Assembly (NCBI RefSeq): GCF_002252475.1
Contig: NZ_NNRK01000033.1
Coordinates: 186,001-250,000, forward strand
DNA from: Brucella rhizosphaerae
GTDB lineage: Bacteria > Pseudomonadota > Alphaproteobacteria > Rhizobiales > Rhizobiaceae
Direction of reading: 5' to 3'
Length of the DNA: 64,000 nt
The notes below the pieces were generated by a model. The model was given only the letters and a program-made list of their open reading frames with translations, made no database searches and was not told the DNA's origin. A program made the translations under genes and the position numbers. Shown here one piece after another: positions 54,078 to 63,608 of the stretch (positions are counted from its first letter, which is position 1; the number at the start of each line of letters is the position of its first letter).

Positions 54078-54992
54078 TCACGGCGCAAGATCTGGATACT
54101 TGCTTGCATATTCCTGCATTTCACGACGATAACGCCATACGGCACGTGCGCGACTTTTCCAAAGATCGCGGCGTGGCCGTTTCCAGGGTTTTTCGGGGCC
54201 GTGGAAATGAACAATGATATCCGGAACCGCGTTTTTCTCCTCAACATCGCCACCAAGTCGAGCAATGTGCCGCCGCTGTCGGGAAGCATCGCGCCACGAA
54301 GAGTTATAAGCCGGGTTGAGAAGATGCACACGACCACGAAACACATTGTTGAGATGGTCCTGATCGCCCAGCGGAAAAGAGGATGCGCGGACAAGATCGT
54401 GCATGGCCTGGTGCAGTTCCGGCTCAGCGCGAATAGCATCGGTATCAAGCAGCAGAACACCGGCATTAAAATAGCGCGATATATCGGTTTGCTCCATCAG
54501 CCCCTGCAACTCGCTTATACGGTGCATGCATTTATCGCGCACTTTAAGACTACGCGCCGACCATTTTGCCACGACACAATCACGCACCGCACCGATCGGG
54601 GAACCATTGAGATTGAGCGAGAAAAGCGGAGCAACATCACCCACCACCTGTGTATCGCCGTCGATATATAGAACGCGACCCGAAATACGGGACGGAATAT
54701 GCAGTCGCCCCATCGTGGCGGCTGAAATATGTGCAGTTGGTCCTTTTGCACCATCCAGATCATCCGCAGAAAGAGCGAGGCAATTAAGCGTGACGGCTGG
54801 GTTTACCGCAGCCACACGCCTGACCGCGTCCCAATCCTGCTCGCTGAGCCCATCTCCCCAGAAATGAATTATTCCCGGCATCGATAAGTGGCGCAGCACG
54901 CCCCACATGGCCACCAAAGTGGGTTTTAGAAAACCGCTATCGGTCACGAAAGCGATCTGGGGAAGCGTCCTGGCGGGCGATGAATGCGACAT
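54078..54992 (-). CDS. Glycosyltransferase family 8 protein
   Basis: About 304 residues from the ATG at 54990-54992; another ATG seven codons upstream is possible. GT8 order: PQIAFVTDSGFLKPTLVAMW, the metal-binding DGDT in VLYIDGDTQVVGDVAPLF near residue 110, FNAGVLLLDTDAIRA, QDHLNNVFRG and the C-terminal HFHGPEKPWKRP. A retaining sugar transferase, probably acting on LPS or another surface glycan; donor and acceptor unknown. It is inserted between rlmH and the envC-ctpA pair and is flanked by a family A repeat. Confidence 0.88.
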   Translation of the reverse strand: MSHSSPARTLPQIAFVTDSGFLKPTLVAMWGVLRHLSMPGIIHFWGDGLSEQDWDAVRRVAAVNPAVTLNCLALSADDLDGAKGPTAHISAATMGRLHIPSRISGRVLYIDGDTQVVGDVAPLFSLNLNGSPIGAVRDCVVAKWSARSLKVRDKCMHRISELQGLMEQTDISRYFNAGVLLLDTDAIRAEPELHQAMHDLVRASSFPLGDQDHLNNVFRGRVHLLNPAYNSSWRDASRQRRHIARLGGDVEEKNAVPDIIVHFHGPEKPWKRPRRDLWKSRARAVWRYRREMQEYASKYPDLAP

Positions 54993-55079
54993 ATATTTCT
55001 TCGGGCAGATCATGAGACAGTTACAAGAACAATCAGAAACTTGATTGTTTTAGTCACCTATAACAAAAACATGATGAAA

Positions 55080-55562
55080 CTACGACCGATGGTAAGGATG
55101 GCCCGCAAGAATTGTTGCGGCACGATATAATTGCTCAGCAATCAAAATGCGGGCGATCTGATGTGGCCATGTGAGTTCGCCCAGCGCCAAAACCAGATCA
55201 GCACGCGAACGCAAAGCCGGATCGTGTCCGTCCGGGCCACCAATGGCAACAATCAACTGCCGCTTGCCATCGTCACGCATACGGCCAATCCGCTCAGCAA
55301 AAGCTTCCGAGCCGAGCGCCTTGCCGCGCTCGTCGAGCAGGATAAGGGCTGCTCCATTATCCAGTGCTTCATTTATGCGCTGTGCTTCTTCAGTTTTGCG
55401 CAGATCAGCCGTTTGTCCGCGGCTTTCGGGTATCTCATTCACCCCCGAAAATTCGAGCCCCAATGGCGGCCCAGCCTTGGAAAACCGGTCAAAATAGCGC
55501 TCAACCAACTCTCGCTCGGGGCCGGCTTTCATCCGGCCCACAGCCATCACACTCACACGCAT
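55080..55562 (-). CDS. rlmH: 23S rRNA pseudouridine(1915) N3-methyltransferase
   Basis: 160-residue SPOUT methyltransferase: MRVSVMAVGRMKAGPERELV, a knot region with VAIGGPDGHDPALRSRADLV, and the C-terminal LTWPHQIARILIAEQLYRA then HPYHRS. It methylates the pseudouridine in helix 69 of 70S ribosomes. GAGGGCGTT precedes the ATG. Twenty bases behind rsfS, a near-universal pairing. Confidence 0.96.
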   Translation of the reverse strand: MRVSVMAVGRMKAGPERELVERYFDRFSKAGPPLGLEFSGVNEIPESRGQTADLRKTEEAQRINEALDNGAALILLDERGKALGSEAFAERIGRMRDDGKRQLIVAIGGPDGHDPALRSRADLVLALGELTWPHQIARILIAEQLYRAATILAGHPYHRS

Positions 55563-55582
55563 AACGCCCTCTTACGATTTGA

Positions 55583-55954
55583 TCAGTGCACCGTTCCCGA
55601 TGCGCGCTGATCTTCGATATCGTCGTTGATCCAGATCTTTTCCAGATTGTAGAAGTCGCGGATTTCCGGACGGAAAATATGGACGACGATATCGCCTGTA
55701 TCGATGAGAACCCAATCACCGCCCTCGAGTCCTTCGACCCGGATATCCTTGCAGCCCATTTCACGTAGAGCTTGCATAAGATGATCAGCGACAGCCGTCA
55801 CATGACGATGCGAACGACCAGATGCGACGATCATGTAATCGCCGATCGAAGATCTTCCGCGAATGTCGATGGGGATAATGGATTCTGCTTTGGAGTTTTC
55901 GAGACTGGCCAAAGCCGCGTCGAAGGTCTGGGACACGAAAGCTGTTTCGTTCAT
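55583..55954 (-). CDS. rsfS: Ribosomal silencing factor RsfS
   Basis: 123 residues from the ATG at 55952-55954 (MNETAFVSQTFDAALASLEN). The frame is open a further 33 codons upstream without another good start, and a CTG with AAGGA before it at about 56007 is a less likely option. Core: IIPIDIRGRSSIGDYMIVAS, GRSHRHVTAVADHL, EGGDWVLIDTGDIVVHIF. Binds L14 and blocks subunit joining in poor nutrient conditions. Lies between nadD and rlmH. Confidence 0.92.
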   Translation of the reverse strand: MNETAFVSQTFDAALASLENSKAESIIPIDIRGRSSIGDYMIVASGRSHRHVTAVADHLMQALREMGCKDIRVEGLEGGDWVLIDTGDIVVHIFRPEIRDFYNLEKIWINDDIEDQRASGTVH

Positions 55955-56117
55955 CCCGACCGGTGAAGGCGCGTGGTGAGCCTTCTTCTCAAATGCTGTT
56001 CTCAGTGTAGTTCCTTTCCGACAAGAACAACGCAGTACGGCAGTGATAAGCACCGTACAACCCTAAGATAGGCAGAGTCCCTGTATTCTTTCAAGAGTCT
56101 TGGCTGTTTAAGCCCAT

Positions 56118-56777
56118 TCACTTTTTAGATTTCTGTTTACGGAGCGCGCTTGAAGAAAGCGAAGAGCGCGGCCCGTGGATGAATGTCCAGGCAGGCGGTG
56201 TGCGGCGCGCAAGTACGGGCGCATAGTGTTCGTCAAGCCGGCTATCGGAAAATGTCTGTGCCATGCGCGATGATAAGTACGCCAGCGTCGAACCCGGACG
56301 ATCAATCACTGCGATTGGAAAATTCTGCGCAATCTCGCGCCAGCGCTGCCAGCGGTGGAACGACGCAAGATTGTCCGCCCCCATTACCCAGACGAAATAT
56401 ACCCCGGGATTGGCTTTGCGAATGAGCGCTAGCGTATCGGCTGTATACCGCACATTGAAGGCCGCCTCCAATGCAGTCACCTTGATACGCGGATCACTCG
56501 CAATGCCTTCGCTCAGTTTCAGCCGGTCCGCGAGTGGTGCCAGTTCACGCTGATCCTTCAACGGATTGCCGGGTGTCACCATCCACCAGAGCTGATCAAG
56601 TTTCAGCCGTCGGATCGCAATTTCTGCCACCAGCGCATGACCACCATGCGGAGGATTGAACGATCCGCCAAACAGACCAACTGTCATGCCTTTCTCGACA
56701 TAAGGCATGCGCAGATAATGCGCATCGACATCTGGATACTGCTCTTTCAGTGCGGAAAGCCCGAAGCCGAATTTCAT
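56118..56777 (-). CDS. nadD: Nicotinate-nucleotide adenylyltransferase
   Basis: Adenylates nicotinate mononucleotide in NAD synthesis. 219 residues; the start ATG overlaps the proA stop (TGATG), so it is translationally coupled. Nucleotidyltransferase motif GLFGGSFNPPHGGH lies near residues 33-46, later NLASFHRWQRWREI and, at the C-terminus, PRSSLSSSALRK replacing the ISST.xR phosphate motif with a Ser-rich variant. The first 30 residues precede the family core. Confidence 0.94.
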   Translation of the reverse strand: MKFGFGLSALKEQYPDVDAHYLRMPYVEKGMTVGLFGGSFNPPHGGHALVAEIAIRRLKLDQLWWMVTPGNPLKDQRELAPLADRLKLSEGIASDPRIKVTALEAAFNVRYTADTLALIRKANPGVYFVWVMGADNLASFHRWQRWREIAQNFPIAVIDRPGSTLAYLSSRMAQTFSDSRLDEHYAPVLARRTPPAWTFIHGPRSSLSSSALRKQKSKK

Positions 56778-58060
56778 CAGCCTCTGACCTGCCCGTTCCC
56801 ACGAACACGGTATTTGAAAGAGGTCAGCTGTTCCACACCAACCGGACCGCGCGCATGCATCTTGCCGGTTGCGATGCCAATTTCGGCCCCCATTCCAAAC
56901 TCTCCGCCATCAGCAAACTGGGTCGAAGCGTTGTGTAGCAGAATGGCCGAGTCGATCTCGTTGAAAAACCGCGCCACCGCTCCCGCATCCTCTGCAATAA
57001 TCGCCTCGGTATGATGCGACGAGTAGCGATTGATATGCTCGATTGCACCCGAGATACCATCGACCAGCTTCACGGAAATAATTGCATCAAGATATTCAGT
57101 CGACCAGTCTTCATCGGTCGCGGTTCTGGCATCAGGATAAAGTGCCTTTACCTCGTCGCTTCCGCGAATTTCGCACCCCTTGGCAGCCAGATCCTGCAGG
57201 ACGGGTACAAGATGCGTTGCGGCAACAGCACGATCCACCAGAAGCGTTTCTGCGGAGCCGCATATGCCTGTGCGGCGCATCTTGGCATTGACGGCGATAG
57301 CGCGCGCCATGTCGAGTTCAGCAGAAGCATCGACATACAGATGGCAAATGCCTTCGAGATGCGCGAAGACCGGAACGCGTGCTTCTGATTGCACACGCGC
57401 AACAAGGCTTTTGCCGCCACGTGGTACAATCACGTCAATTGCACCGTTCAATCCTTTGAGCATTTCACCAACCGCGGCACGGTCTGTCACAGGTACGATC
57501 TGGATAGAATCGGCAGGCAAGCCACCGGCTTCAAGGCCAGTCACAAGGGCTTGGTGAATAGCAGCAGAAGAGTGAGCGGAATCTGATCCGCCGCGCAGGA
57601 TCACGGCATTGCCAGCTTTGAGGCAGAGAGCGCCTGCATCGGCCGTTACATTGGGGCGGCTTTCATAAATCACGCCAATCACGCCAAGCGGCGTACGGAC
57701 GCGCTCGATGTGCAAACCATTTGGACGGTCCCATTCAGCAATCACTTCACCGACAGGATCAGACAGAGCAGCAATCGCACGGATACCATCGGCAATGGCT
57801 TCTATGCGGCTGTCATCAAGCGTCAGCCTGTCAACGAATGACGCAGCCATGCCGCTCTCTGCAGCATTGGTGAGATCAACTTGATTGGCTCTCAGAATTG
57901 CATCTTTGCTGGCGAGGATCGCATCGGCGGCGGCAAGCAAGGCCTTATTCTTTTGTTCAGCGCTTGCAATTGCAAGTGGTGCAGCAGCAGCTTTGGCCTT
58001 ACGACCAACCTCTGACATGATAGCTGCAATATCGGCTCCCCCATCCACTTTGTTCAGCAT
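56777..58060 (-). CDS. proA: Gamma-glutamyl phosphate reductase
   Basis: Second enzyme of proline synthesis, NADPH-dependent. 427 residues with the aldehyde-dehydrogenase-like fold: [38 protein letters not shown], and the catalytic cysteine in [15 protein letters not shown] near residue 265. The C-terminal [18 protein letters not shown] is intact. Starts 11 bases behind proB and is coupled to nadD at its end. Confidence 0.97.
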   Translation of the reverse strand: MLNKVDGGADIAAIMSEVGRKAKAAAAPLAIASAEQKNKALLAAADAILASKDAILRANQVDLTNAAESGMAASFVDRLTLDDSRIEAIADGIRAIAALSDPVGEVIAEWDRPNGLHIERVRTPLGVIGVIYESRPNVTADAGALCLKAGNAVILRGGSDSAHSSAAIHQALVTGLEAGGLPADSIQIVPVTDRAAVGEMLKGLNGAIDVIVPRGGKSLVARVQSEARVPVFAHLEGICHLYVDASAELDMARAIAVNAKMRRTGICGSAETLLVDRAVAATHLVPVLQDLAAKGCEIRGSDEVKALYPDARTATDEDWSTEYLDAIISVKLVDGISGAIEHINRYSSHHTEAIIAEDAGAVARFFNEIDSAILLHNASTQFADGGEFGMGAEIGIATGKMHARGPVGVEQLTSFKYRVRGNGQVRG

Positions 58061-58071
58061 CCGCTCCCCCT

Positions 58072-59214
58072 TTATGCTTCTTCTGTCTCGACAGCATTCA
58101 CACCGCGCACCACCAGATCATTACGGTGGATCATCGCAGCGCGCGCATCATAACCAAGAATCGCACTAATCTCATCGCTTTTATGCCCCGCAATTTTGCG
58201 TGCATCCTCAGCGTCGTAAGCAATCAGCCCACGCGCAATTTCACGGCCTTCTTCATTGAGAACTGCAACCGTATCACCGCGCTCGAACTGGCCTTCAATC
58301 TCTTTGACACCTGCCGGTAAAAGTGATTTTCCAGACTTCAACGCCCTGGCCGCACCCGCATCGACCAGCAGTTTACCTGCAGGTTCAAGATTGCCGGAAA
58401 TCCATGTCTTCCAGGCGTTAACCGGCGCACGTGACGGCTCAAACAAGGTTGCACGTTCGCCGCGATCGATCGCTGAAAGTGGCGCCATTCGCGTGCCAGA
58501 TGTTATGATCATCGCAGTCCCGGCCGCATTGGCAATTTTGCCCGCATCAAGCTTGGTCTTCATGCCACCGCGCGAAAGTTCAGATGCAGCCGCACCCGCC
58601 ATGGCCTCAATCTGCAGCGTAATCGTTGTAACGAGCGGCAAAAACTGCGCGTTCGGGTCCTTGTGGGGAGGTGCTGTATAAAGCCCGTCAATGTCCGAAA
58701 GGAGGATCAGAAGATCAGCGCCCATCATGGTCGCAACGCGTGCAGCCAGACGGTCATTGTCACCATAACGGATTTCAGTTGTTGCGACCGTATCATTTTC
58801 ATTGATGATCGGCACGGCACCAAGCTTCAAAAGCGTTTCGATGGTTGCGCGTGCATTGAGATAGCGGCGGCGTTCCTCGGTGTCCGAAAGTGTTACCAGA
58901 ATCTGGCCAGATTTGATGCCATGGCTGCCAAGCACGTCAGCATAAGCCTTGGCGAGCGCAATCTGGCCGGCAGCAGCCGCAGCCTGACTTTCCTCAAGCT
59001 TCAACGATTTTTTCGGCAGACCAAGAACGGTGCGGCCAAGTGCAATCGCACCTGAAGACACGACCAGAACTTCGACACCTGCGCGCGACAGACTGGCGAT
59101 GTCCTGACCGAGGGTTTCAAGCCAGTTCTGCTTGAGACCCGTTGATCGGTCCACCAGAAGGGCGGAACCGATTTTTATAACGATGCGGCGATAGTCTCTG
59201 AGTTGTTTCAGCAT
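58072..59214 (-). CDS. proB: Glutamate 5-kinase
   Basis: First enzyme of proline synthesis. 380 residues from the ATG at 59212-59214 ([19 protein letters not shown]); a start seven codons upstream is possible. Kinase domain with [25 protein letters not shown] and [22 protein letters not shown]-terminal PUA domain (about 280-380, [20 protein letters not shown]) is present. Feedback inhibition by proline is expected for this class. Between obg and proA. Confidence 0.97.
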   Translation of the reverse strand: MLKQLRDYRRIVIKIGSALLVDRSTGLKQNWLETLGQDIASLSRAGVEVLVVSSGAIALGRTVLGLPKKSLKLEESQAAAAAGQIALAKAYADVLGSHGIKSGQILVTLSDTEERRRYLNARATIETLLKLGAVPIINENDTVATTEIRYGDNDRLAARVATMMGADLLILLSDIDGLYTAPPHKDPNAQFLPLVTTITLQIEAMAGAAASELSRGGMKTKLDAGKIANAAGTAMIITSGTRMAPLSAIDRGERATLFEPSRAPVNAWKTWISGNLEPAGKLLVDAGAARALKSGKSLLPAGVKEIEGQFERGDTVAVLNEEGREIARGLIAYDAEDARKIAGHKSDEISAILGYDARAAMIHRNDLVVRGVNAVETEEA

Positions 59215-59245
59215 GTTTTCATTTCCTCGCCGCACTCAATTATGC

Positions 59246-60277
<1,032 letters not shown>

Positions 60278-60392
60278 TTACCTCTTACGACGCCTTCGAA
60301 ACTTGTATCGTAGTGCGTCTTAAACTTGGGACTGCACGCAATCTCGTGCAATCCGATTTGCAATTACAGCAAAACCATTGTCCTGCAAACAG

Positions 60393-60464
60393 CTAGTGGT
60401 CTGATTCCGACATTTGCATCACTCCACTGCGGGCAAAGAACAAATGTCAAATTCAATCCACTCG
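60393..60464. repeat. Family B palindromic repeat, mosaic arms X/Y
   Basis: Left CTAGTGGTCT-GATTCCGACATTTG (X arm, without the TTTT bulge); right CAAATGTCAAATTCAATCCACTCG, the complement of the Y arm. It ends 13 bases behind the GNAT gene's stop. It is the reciprocal combination of the copy at 50084. Confidence 0.88.
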
Positions 60465-60477
60465 ACGACATAGGTTT

Positions 60478-61035
60478 TCAGCCTAAACTCAGTTTCCGCG
60501 CCGGATCGCTGAAGTCGATATAGAGCAGTTCCTGATCCAGATACTGCCCCTGCACGAAAAGCGACTTCGGCTCCACGCCATAGGATTTGAAGCCAAGGCC
60601 ATAATAGATGCGCTTCGCAGGCTCATTGGTGGCCACGACTTTCGCATCCAGTATCACGACATGCTGCGCTGCATGTTCAATGATCCGTTCAACAAGTGCC
60701 TTGCCGAGAGCCAGTCCGCGTGCTTCCGGAGCAACATAGACGCTTACAAGTGTCCCGCGATGCCGCTCCGACTTGCGCTCATGTCGGGAGAGACCGGCAA
60801 TGCCCATCAGGTTCTCGCCATCGAAGGCACCAAAAATCACATTGCCATTGACCTGTTCCAGACGACGCGCGAACACGCTGTCGGAATAGGCATTTTCTTC
60901 ATCAAAACTCGATCCGAATGCCTGCGGCGCAAGCTGGAGTGCCGAAAGCCGAACAGCCCGGAAGCGATGCAGATCGCCCTTGTCGAGTGCACGTAAGGTG
61001 ATCCGGTCGCGGCTTACCGCGTGAATATCAATCAT
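60478..61035 (-). CDS. GNAT family N-acetyltransferase
   Basis: 185 residues. MIDIHAVSRDRITLRALDKG start, AFGSSFDEENAY in the middle, the acetyl-CoA segment VYVAPEARGLALGKALVERI, then VVATNEPAKRIYYGLGFKSY. Substrate unknown. It follows a second GNAT gene on the same strand, separated by a hairpin, and is in turn followed by a palindromic repeat. Acetyltransferases in this position, between rpmA and obg, are usual in Rhizobiales, which suggests ribosome-related targets (inference). Confidence 0.92.
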   Translation of the reverse strand: MIDIHAVSRDRITLRALDKGDLHRFRAVRLSALQLAPQAFGSSFDEENAYSDSVFARRLEQVNGNVIFGAFDGENLMGIAGLSRHERKSERHRGTLVSVYVAPEARGLALGKALVERIIEHAAQHVVILDAKVVATNEPAKRIYYGLGFKSYGVEPKSLFVQGQYLDQELLYIDFSDPARKLSLG

Positions 61036-61054
61036 TTCATTCCCCGATTATTAT

Positions 61055-61080
61055 TGGCCCTGTGATTGCGCACAGGGCCA
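61055..61080. other. Ten-base-pair hairpin between the two GNAT genes
   Basis: TGGCCCTGTG-ATTGCG-CACAGGGCCA. On the minus strand it is followed by ATAATAATCGGGGAATG, without a T run, and lies 20 bases before the downstream GNAT start. Possibly a processing or attenuation element. Confidence 0.55.
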
Positions 61081-61103
61081 GTTCTTATAATGGTGCTTTA
61101 TAG

Positions 61104-61736
61104 TTAAGACTGCCAGCTTCTCAGGCCGATCCATGTCCGACGGTCAAGAACGTAACGCTCGACAGGTACATTTCCAACGGCAAGTGAATCCGACATGCCC
61201 ATTCCGCTGAACTGGAAGCCGCATTTATGGATCACCCGCCTTGAACCGTCATTGCTGACACGGCATGAAACATGCAGCCGCTCGATAGGGGTGGCCCGGA
61301 AGGCCAAATCAATCAGAACATGCGCGGCTTCAGTGGCAAAACCATGCCCCCAATAGGGCTCGCCCAGCCAGTAACCGATCTCCAGCCCCTCGCCATGTTT
61401 ATGCGCGTGAATACCACAACAGCCCATAAATATGCCGGTTTCAGCTTGGGTGATTGCATAAATGCAATTGCCCATCTCGCCTTTTCGCACGCGCTCGACA
61501 AAATCGACTGCATTTTCGCGGGTGTATGGATGAGGCATACGGGCGAGCATGGCGGAGACGCGGTTGTTATTGGCAAGATAGGAAATTGCATCCACGTCTT
61601 CTGTGTGTGGCGGGCGAAGCACCAGCCTGTCAGTCACGAGGACGGGGCAATCTAAACCAGGCGAGAGATCAGCATAGCTGTCCTCCCGCTCACTACAGCT
61701 CTCGTAATAATCTTCTTCTAAAACTTCGACGACCAT
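61104..61736 (-). CDS. GNAT family N-acetyltransferase (RimJ/RimL type)
   Basis: 210 residues from the ATG at 61734-61736, which has GAGGA seven bases upstream; the frame runs 70 codons further but through rpmA-proximal terminator DNA. After an acidic N-terminus (VVEVLEEDYYESCSERED) comes the RimJ/RimL core: VTDRLVLRPPHTEDVDAI, IGYWLGEPYWGHGFATEAA and SNDGSRRVIHKCGFQFSG. The family acetylates ribosomal-protein N-termini or small molecules. Directly downstream of the rpmA terminator, so read-through or a separate promoter is needed. Confidence 0.92.
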   Translation of the reverse strand: MVVEVLEEDYYESCSEREDSYADLSPGLDCPVLVTDRLVLRPPHTEDVDAISYLANNNRVSAMLARMPHPYTRENAVDFVERVRKGEMGNCIYAITQAETGIFMGCCGIHAHKHGEGLEIGYWLGEPYWGHGFATEAAHVLIDLAFRATPIERLHVSCRVSNDGSRRVIHKCGFQFSGMGMSDSLAVGNVPVERYVLDRRTWIGLRSWQS

Positions 61737-61751
61737 TGTTCTGTCCTCCAG

Positions 61752-61788
61752 ATGAAAAAAAGGGAAGATGGTTGTCCCATCTTCCCTT
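61752..61788 (-). terminator. Terminator of rplU-rpmA
   Basis: Minus strand AAGGGAAGATGG-GACAA-CCATCTTCCCTT followed by T7. The T run ends only a few bases before the ribosome site of the GNAT gene. Confidence 0.9.
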
Positions 61789-61854
61789 CGATCTTCTGGC
61801 AGGTCGCCATATGTACCGGGTCCATGGGACGCCGGTACTTTATAGAGGTCCGGC

Positions 61855-62124
61855 TTACTCTGCTGCTTCCGCGATCGGATTGACCGACACGTAGGTGCGG
61901 CCGTTGGCTTTCGCGCGGAAAGACACCGAACCCTGGGTAAGCGCAAACAAGGTGTGATCCTTGCCGATGCCTACATTGGCGCCCGGATGCCACTTGGTGC
62001 CGCGCTGACGCACGATAATGTTGCCAGCGAGCACAGCTTCGCCACCAAACTTCTTCACGCCAAGGCGCTTCGACTCTGAATCGCGACCGTTACGCGACGA
62101 ACCACCAGCTTTTTTGTGTGCCAT
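61855..62124 (-). CDS. rpmA: 50S ribosomal protein L27
   Basis: 89 residues: [20 protein letters not shown], then [19 protein letters not shown] and [16 protein letters not shown]. It has no cleavable N-terminal extension. AAAGGAGAAATCC precedes the ATG. Pairs with rplU 26 bases upstream. Confidence 0.98.
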   Translation of the reverse strand: MAHKKAGGSSRNGRDSESKRLGVKKFGGEAVLAGNIIVRQRGTKWHPGANVGIGKDHTLFALTQGSVSFRAKANGRTYVSVNPIAEAAE

Positions 62125-62150
62125 TGGATTTCTCCTTTAATCTCTTCTAC

Positions 62151-62582
62151 TTACTCAGCCGACTCAGCCTTGGCTGCAGCCTTCTTAGGCGCTGCCTTCT
62201 TTGGCTTTGCGGCTTCGCCTTCAGCGGCGTCTGCCTTCGGAGCTGCCTTCTTGGCTTCTGCCTTCTTGGAAGGCTTCGCACCATCGGTGAGGATCTCCGA
62301 GATACGGATAGTCGTCAGTTCCTGACGATGACCGCGAGTACGCTTGGAGTTCTGACGACGACGCTTCTTGAACGCGATAACCTTGCGAGCGCGACCCTGC
62401 TCAACGACTTCAGCCGTTACCAGAGCGCCTTCAACAACTGGCGCGCCAACGGTCGTGCCGACCATCAGTACTTCTACAAATTCTACGATGTCGCCAGCTT
62501 CGCCAGCAACCTTTTCAACCTTGATCAGGTCGTTTGCGGCAACGCGGTACTGCTTGCCACCAGTCTTAATGACTGCGAACAT
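62151..62582 (-). CDS. rplU: 50S ribosomal protein L21
   Basis: 143 residues from the ATG at 62580-62582 ([20 protein letters not shown]), with AAAGGAAAAC upstream; a longer frame of 21 codons is leader RNA. Core of about 103 residues ending [19 protein letters not shown], then a 40-residue Lys/Ala/Glu-rich tail ([20 protein letters not shown] and onward) as in related Rhizobiales. First gene of the L21-L27 operon, behind a leader of about 180 bases. Confidence 0.97.
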   Translation of the reverse strand: MFAVIKTGGKQYRVAANDLIKVEKVAGEAGDIVEFVEVLMVGTTVGAPVVEGALVTAEVVEQGRARKVIAFKKRRRQNSKRTRGHRQELTTIRISEILTDGAKPSKKAEAKKAAPKADAAEGEAAKPKKAAPKKAAAKAESAE

Positions 62583-62675
62583 TTGTTTTCCTTTCGGGTC
62601 GTTCGGTCCAGCTCTCATACCCTGCAACGCAAGCGCCTTGGGCACGGGCCGTCTTTTTATCAGTCGATTGATTTT

Positions 62676-62693
62676 GAAGGCTTTTCAGCCTTC
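62676..62693 (-). ncRNA. Hairpin in the rplU 5' leader
   Basis: Minus strand GAAGGCT-GAAA-AGCCTTC: seven pairs capped by a GNRA tetraloop, about 95 bases before the rplU ATG and within the proposed leader. Possible autoregulatory element; not matched to a known L21 leader family. Confidence 0.4.
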
Positions 62694-62768
62694 CGATCAG
62701 AGCCCGGAAAACCGGAAATCTCCAATCAAAACAATATGAGCGGACTACCCCACACATAAAGTCTGGTG

Positions 62769-62798
62769 CTTATAGATATGAGGCAGCGGAAAAGTCAA
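62769..62798 (-). promoter_or_regulatory. Candidate rplU-rpmA promoter
   Basis: Minus strand TTGACT (62793-62798), 18-base spacer, TATAAG (62769-62774): five of six matches in each box. It gives a transcript start near 62762 and a leader of about 180 bases. The rest of 62583-62938 contains no gene. Confidence 0.65.
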
Positions 62799-62938
62799 GA
62801 ATTTTCGTCCCTGAATGCAAATTAGGTCTTGTCTAATTGTGTTTGGCCCGTTATTGAGCCGCTACACACTTAGCATTCGCTTTAGATGCTTTCCAACGGC
62901 GCGATTTTCATAGATCGTTTTACCGTAGTGCACAACGC

Positions 62939-63028
<90 letters not shown>

Positions 63029-63147
63029 TTTTCTTTATTGAAAATAATGCACTGGTTATGTTTTCCGTCTACAAGTGAGCACAACAAGCTTCCGTCTTTA
63101 AAGTCATCCGTCAGTCAAAATCACATTCACGGCCCGTCCCCTGCTCT

Positions 63148-63606
63148 TCAAGGATGCCTGCTTTCCATACAGGTATTCTGGGGCTTACAGACCAGTCCTG
63201 CCTGTGCCAGAAGATCGGCCACTCCATCACGCGTACCCAGCCTCTCCGGATCACATAGATATTCCATGTGTTCTCCCAGATAGCTCGCCATCGGCGCACG
63301 CCAGTCCGGCGAGGTTTCGATCATCTGCTCAGCGGTATAAAGTAGATATTCCACATAAGCCCCATAGCCAGTGATCTGCGCTGTGTCTTTTAGCGAACAA
63401 TAATCGGCCTGCGCCAGCTCTGGTTTTTGCACCGTCAGATTCAGAAATTCCCGATATATCTCGCGCGCGGTCTGATCACGCTGAATCAGATCAGTCTGGC
63501 TGATCTGATACGGAATAATGACCAGTGCGGAAAGCGCGGCAAAGGCCGTAGCTATTCCGCCCAACGCGGTCAGGGGCTCAGTATTGCGTCGCAGCCAGTT
63601 CCACAT
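63148..63606 (-). CDS. Hypothetical membrane-anchored protein coupled to agmatine deiminase
   Basis: 152 residues. One N-terminal hydrophobic segment (LGGIATAFAALSALVIIPYQ at about 15-34) and a soluble C-terminal part of about 110 residues with a charged helix (DLIQRDQTAREIYREFLNLT), then AEQMIETSPDWRAPMASYLG and four cysteines (CSLKD, LCDPE, VCKPQ, TCMES). No family recognised. Its ATG starts two bases after the stop of the agmatine deiminase gene, so the two are probably co-translated. Confidence 0.75.
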   Translation of the reverse strand: MWNWLRRNTEPLTALGGIATAFAALSALVIIPYQISQTDLIQRDQTAREIYREFLNLTVQKPELAQADYCSLKDTAQITGYGAYVEYLLYTAEQMIETSPDWRAPMASYLGEHMEYLCDPERLGTRDGVADLLAQAGLVCKPQNTCMESRHP

Positions 63607-63608
63607 GA

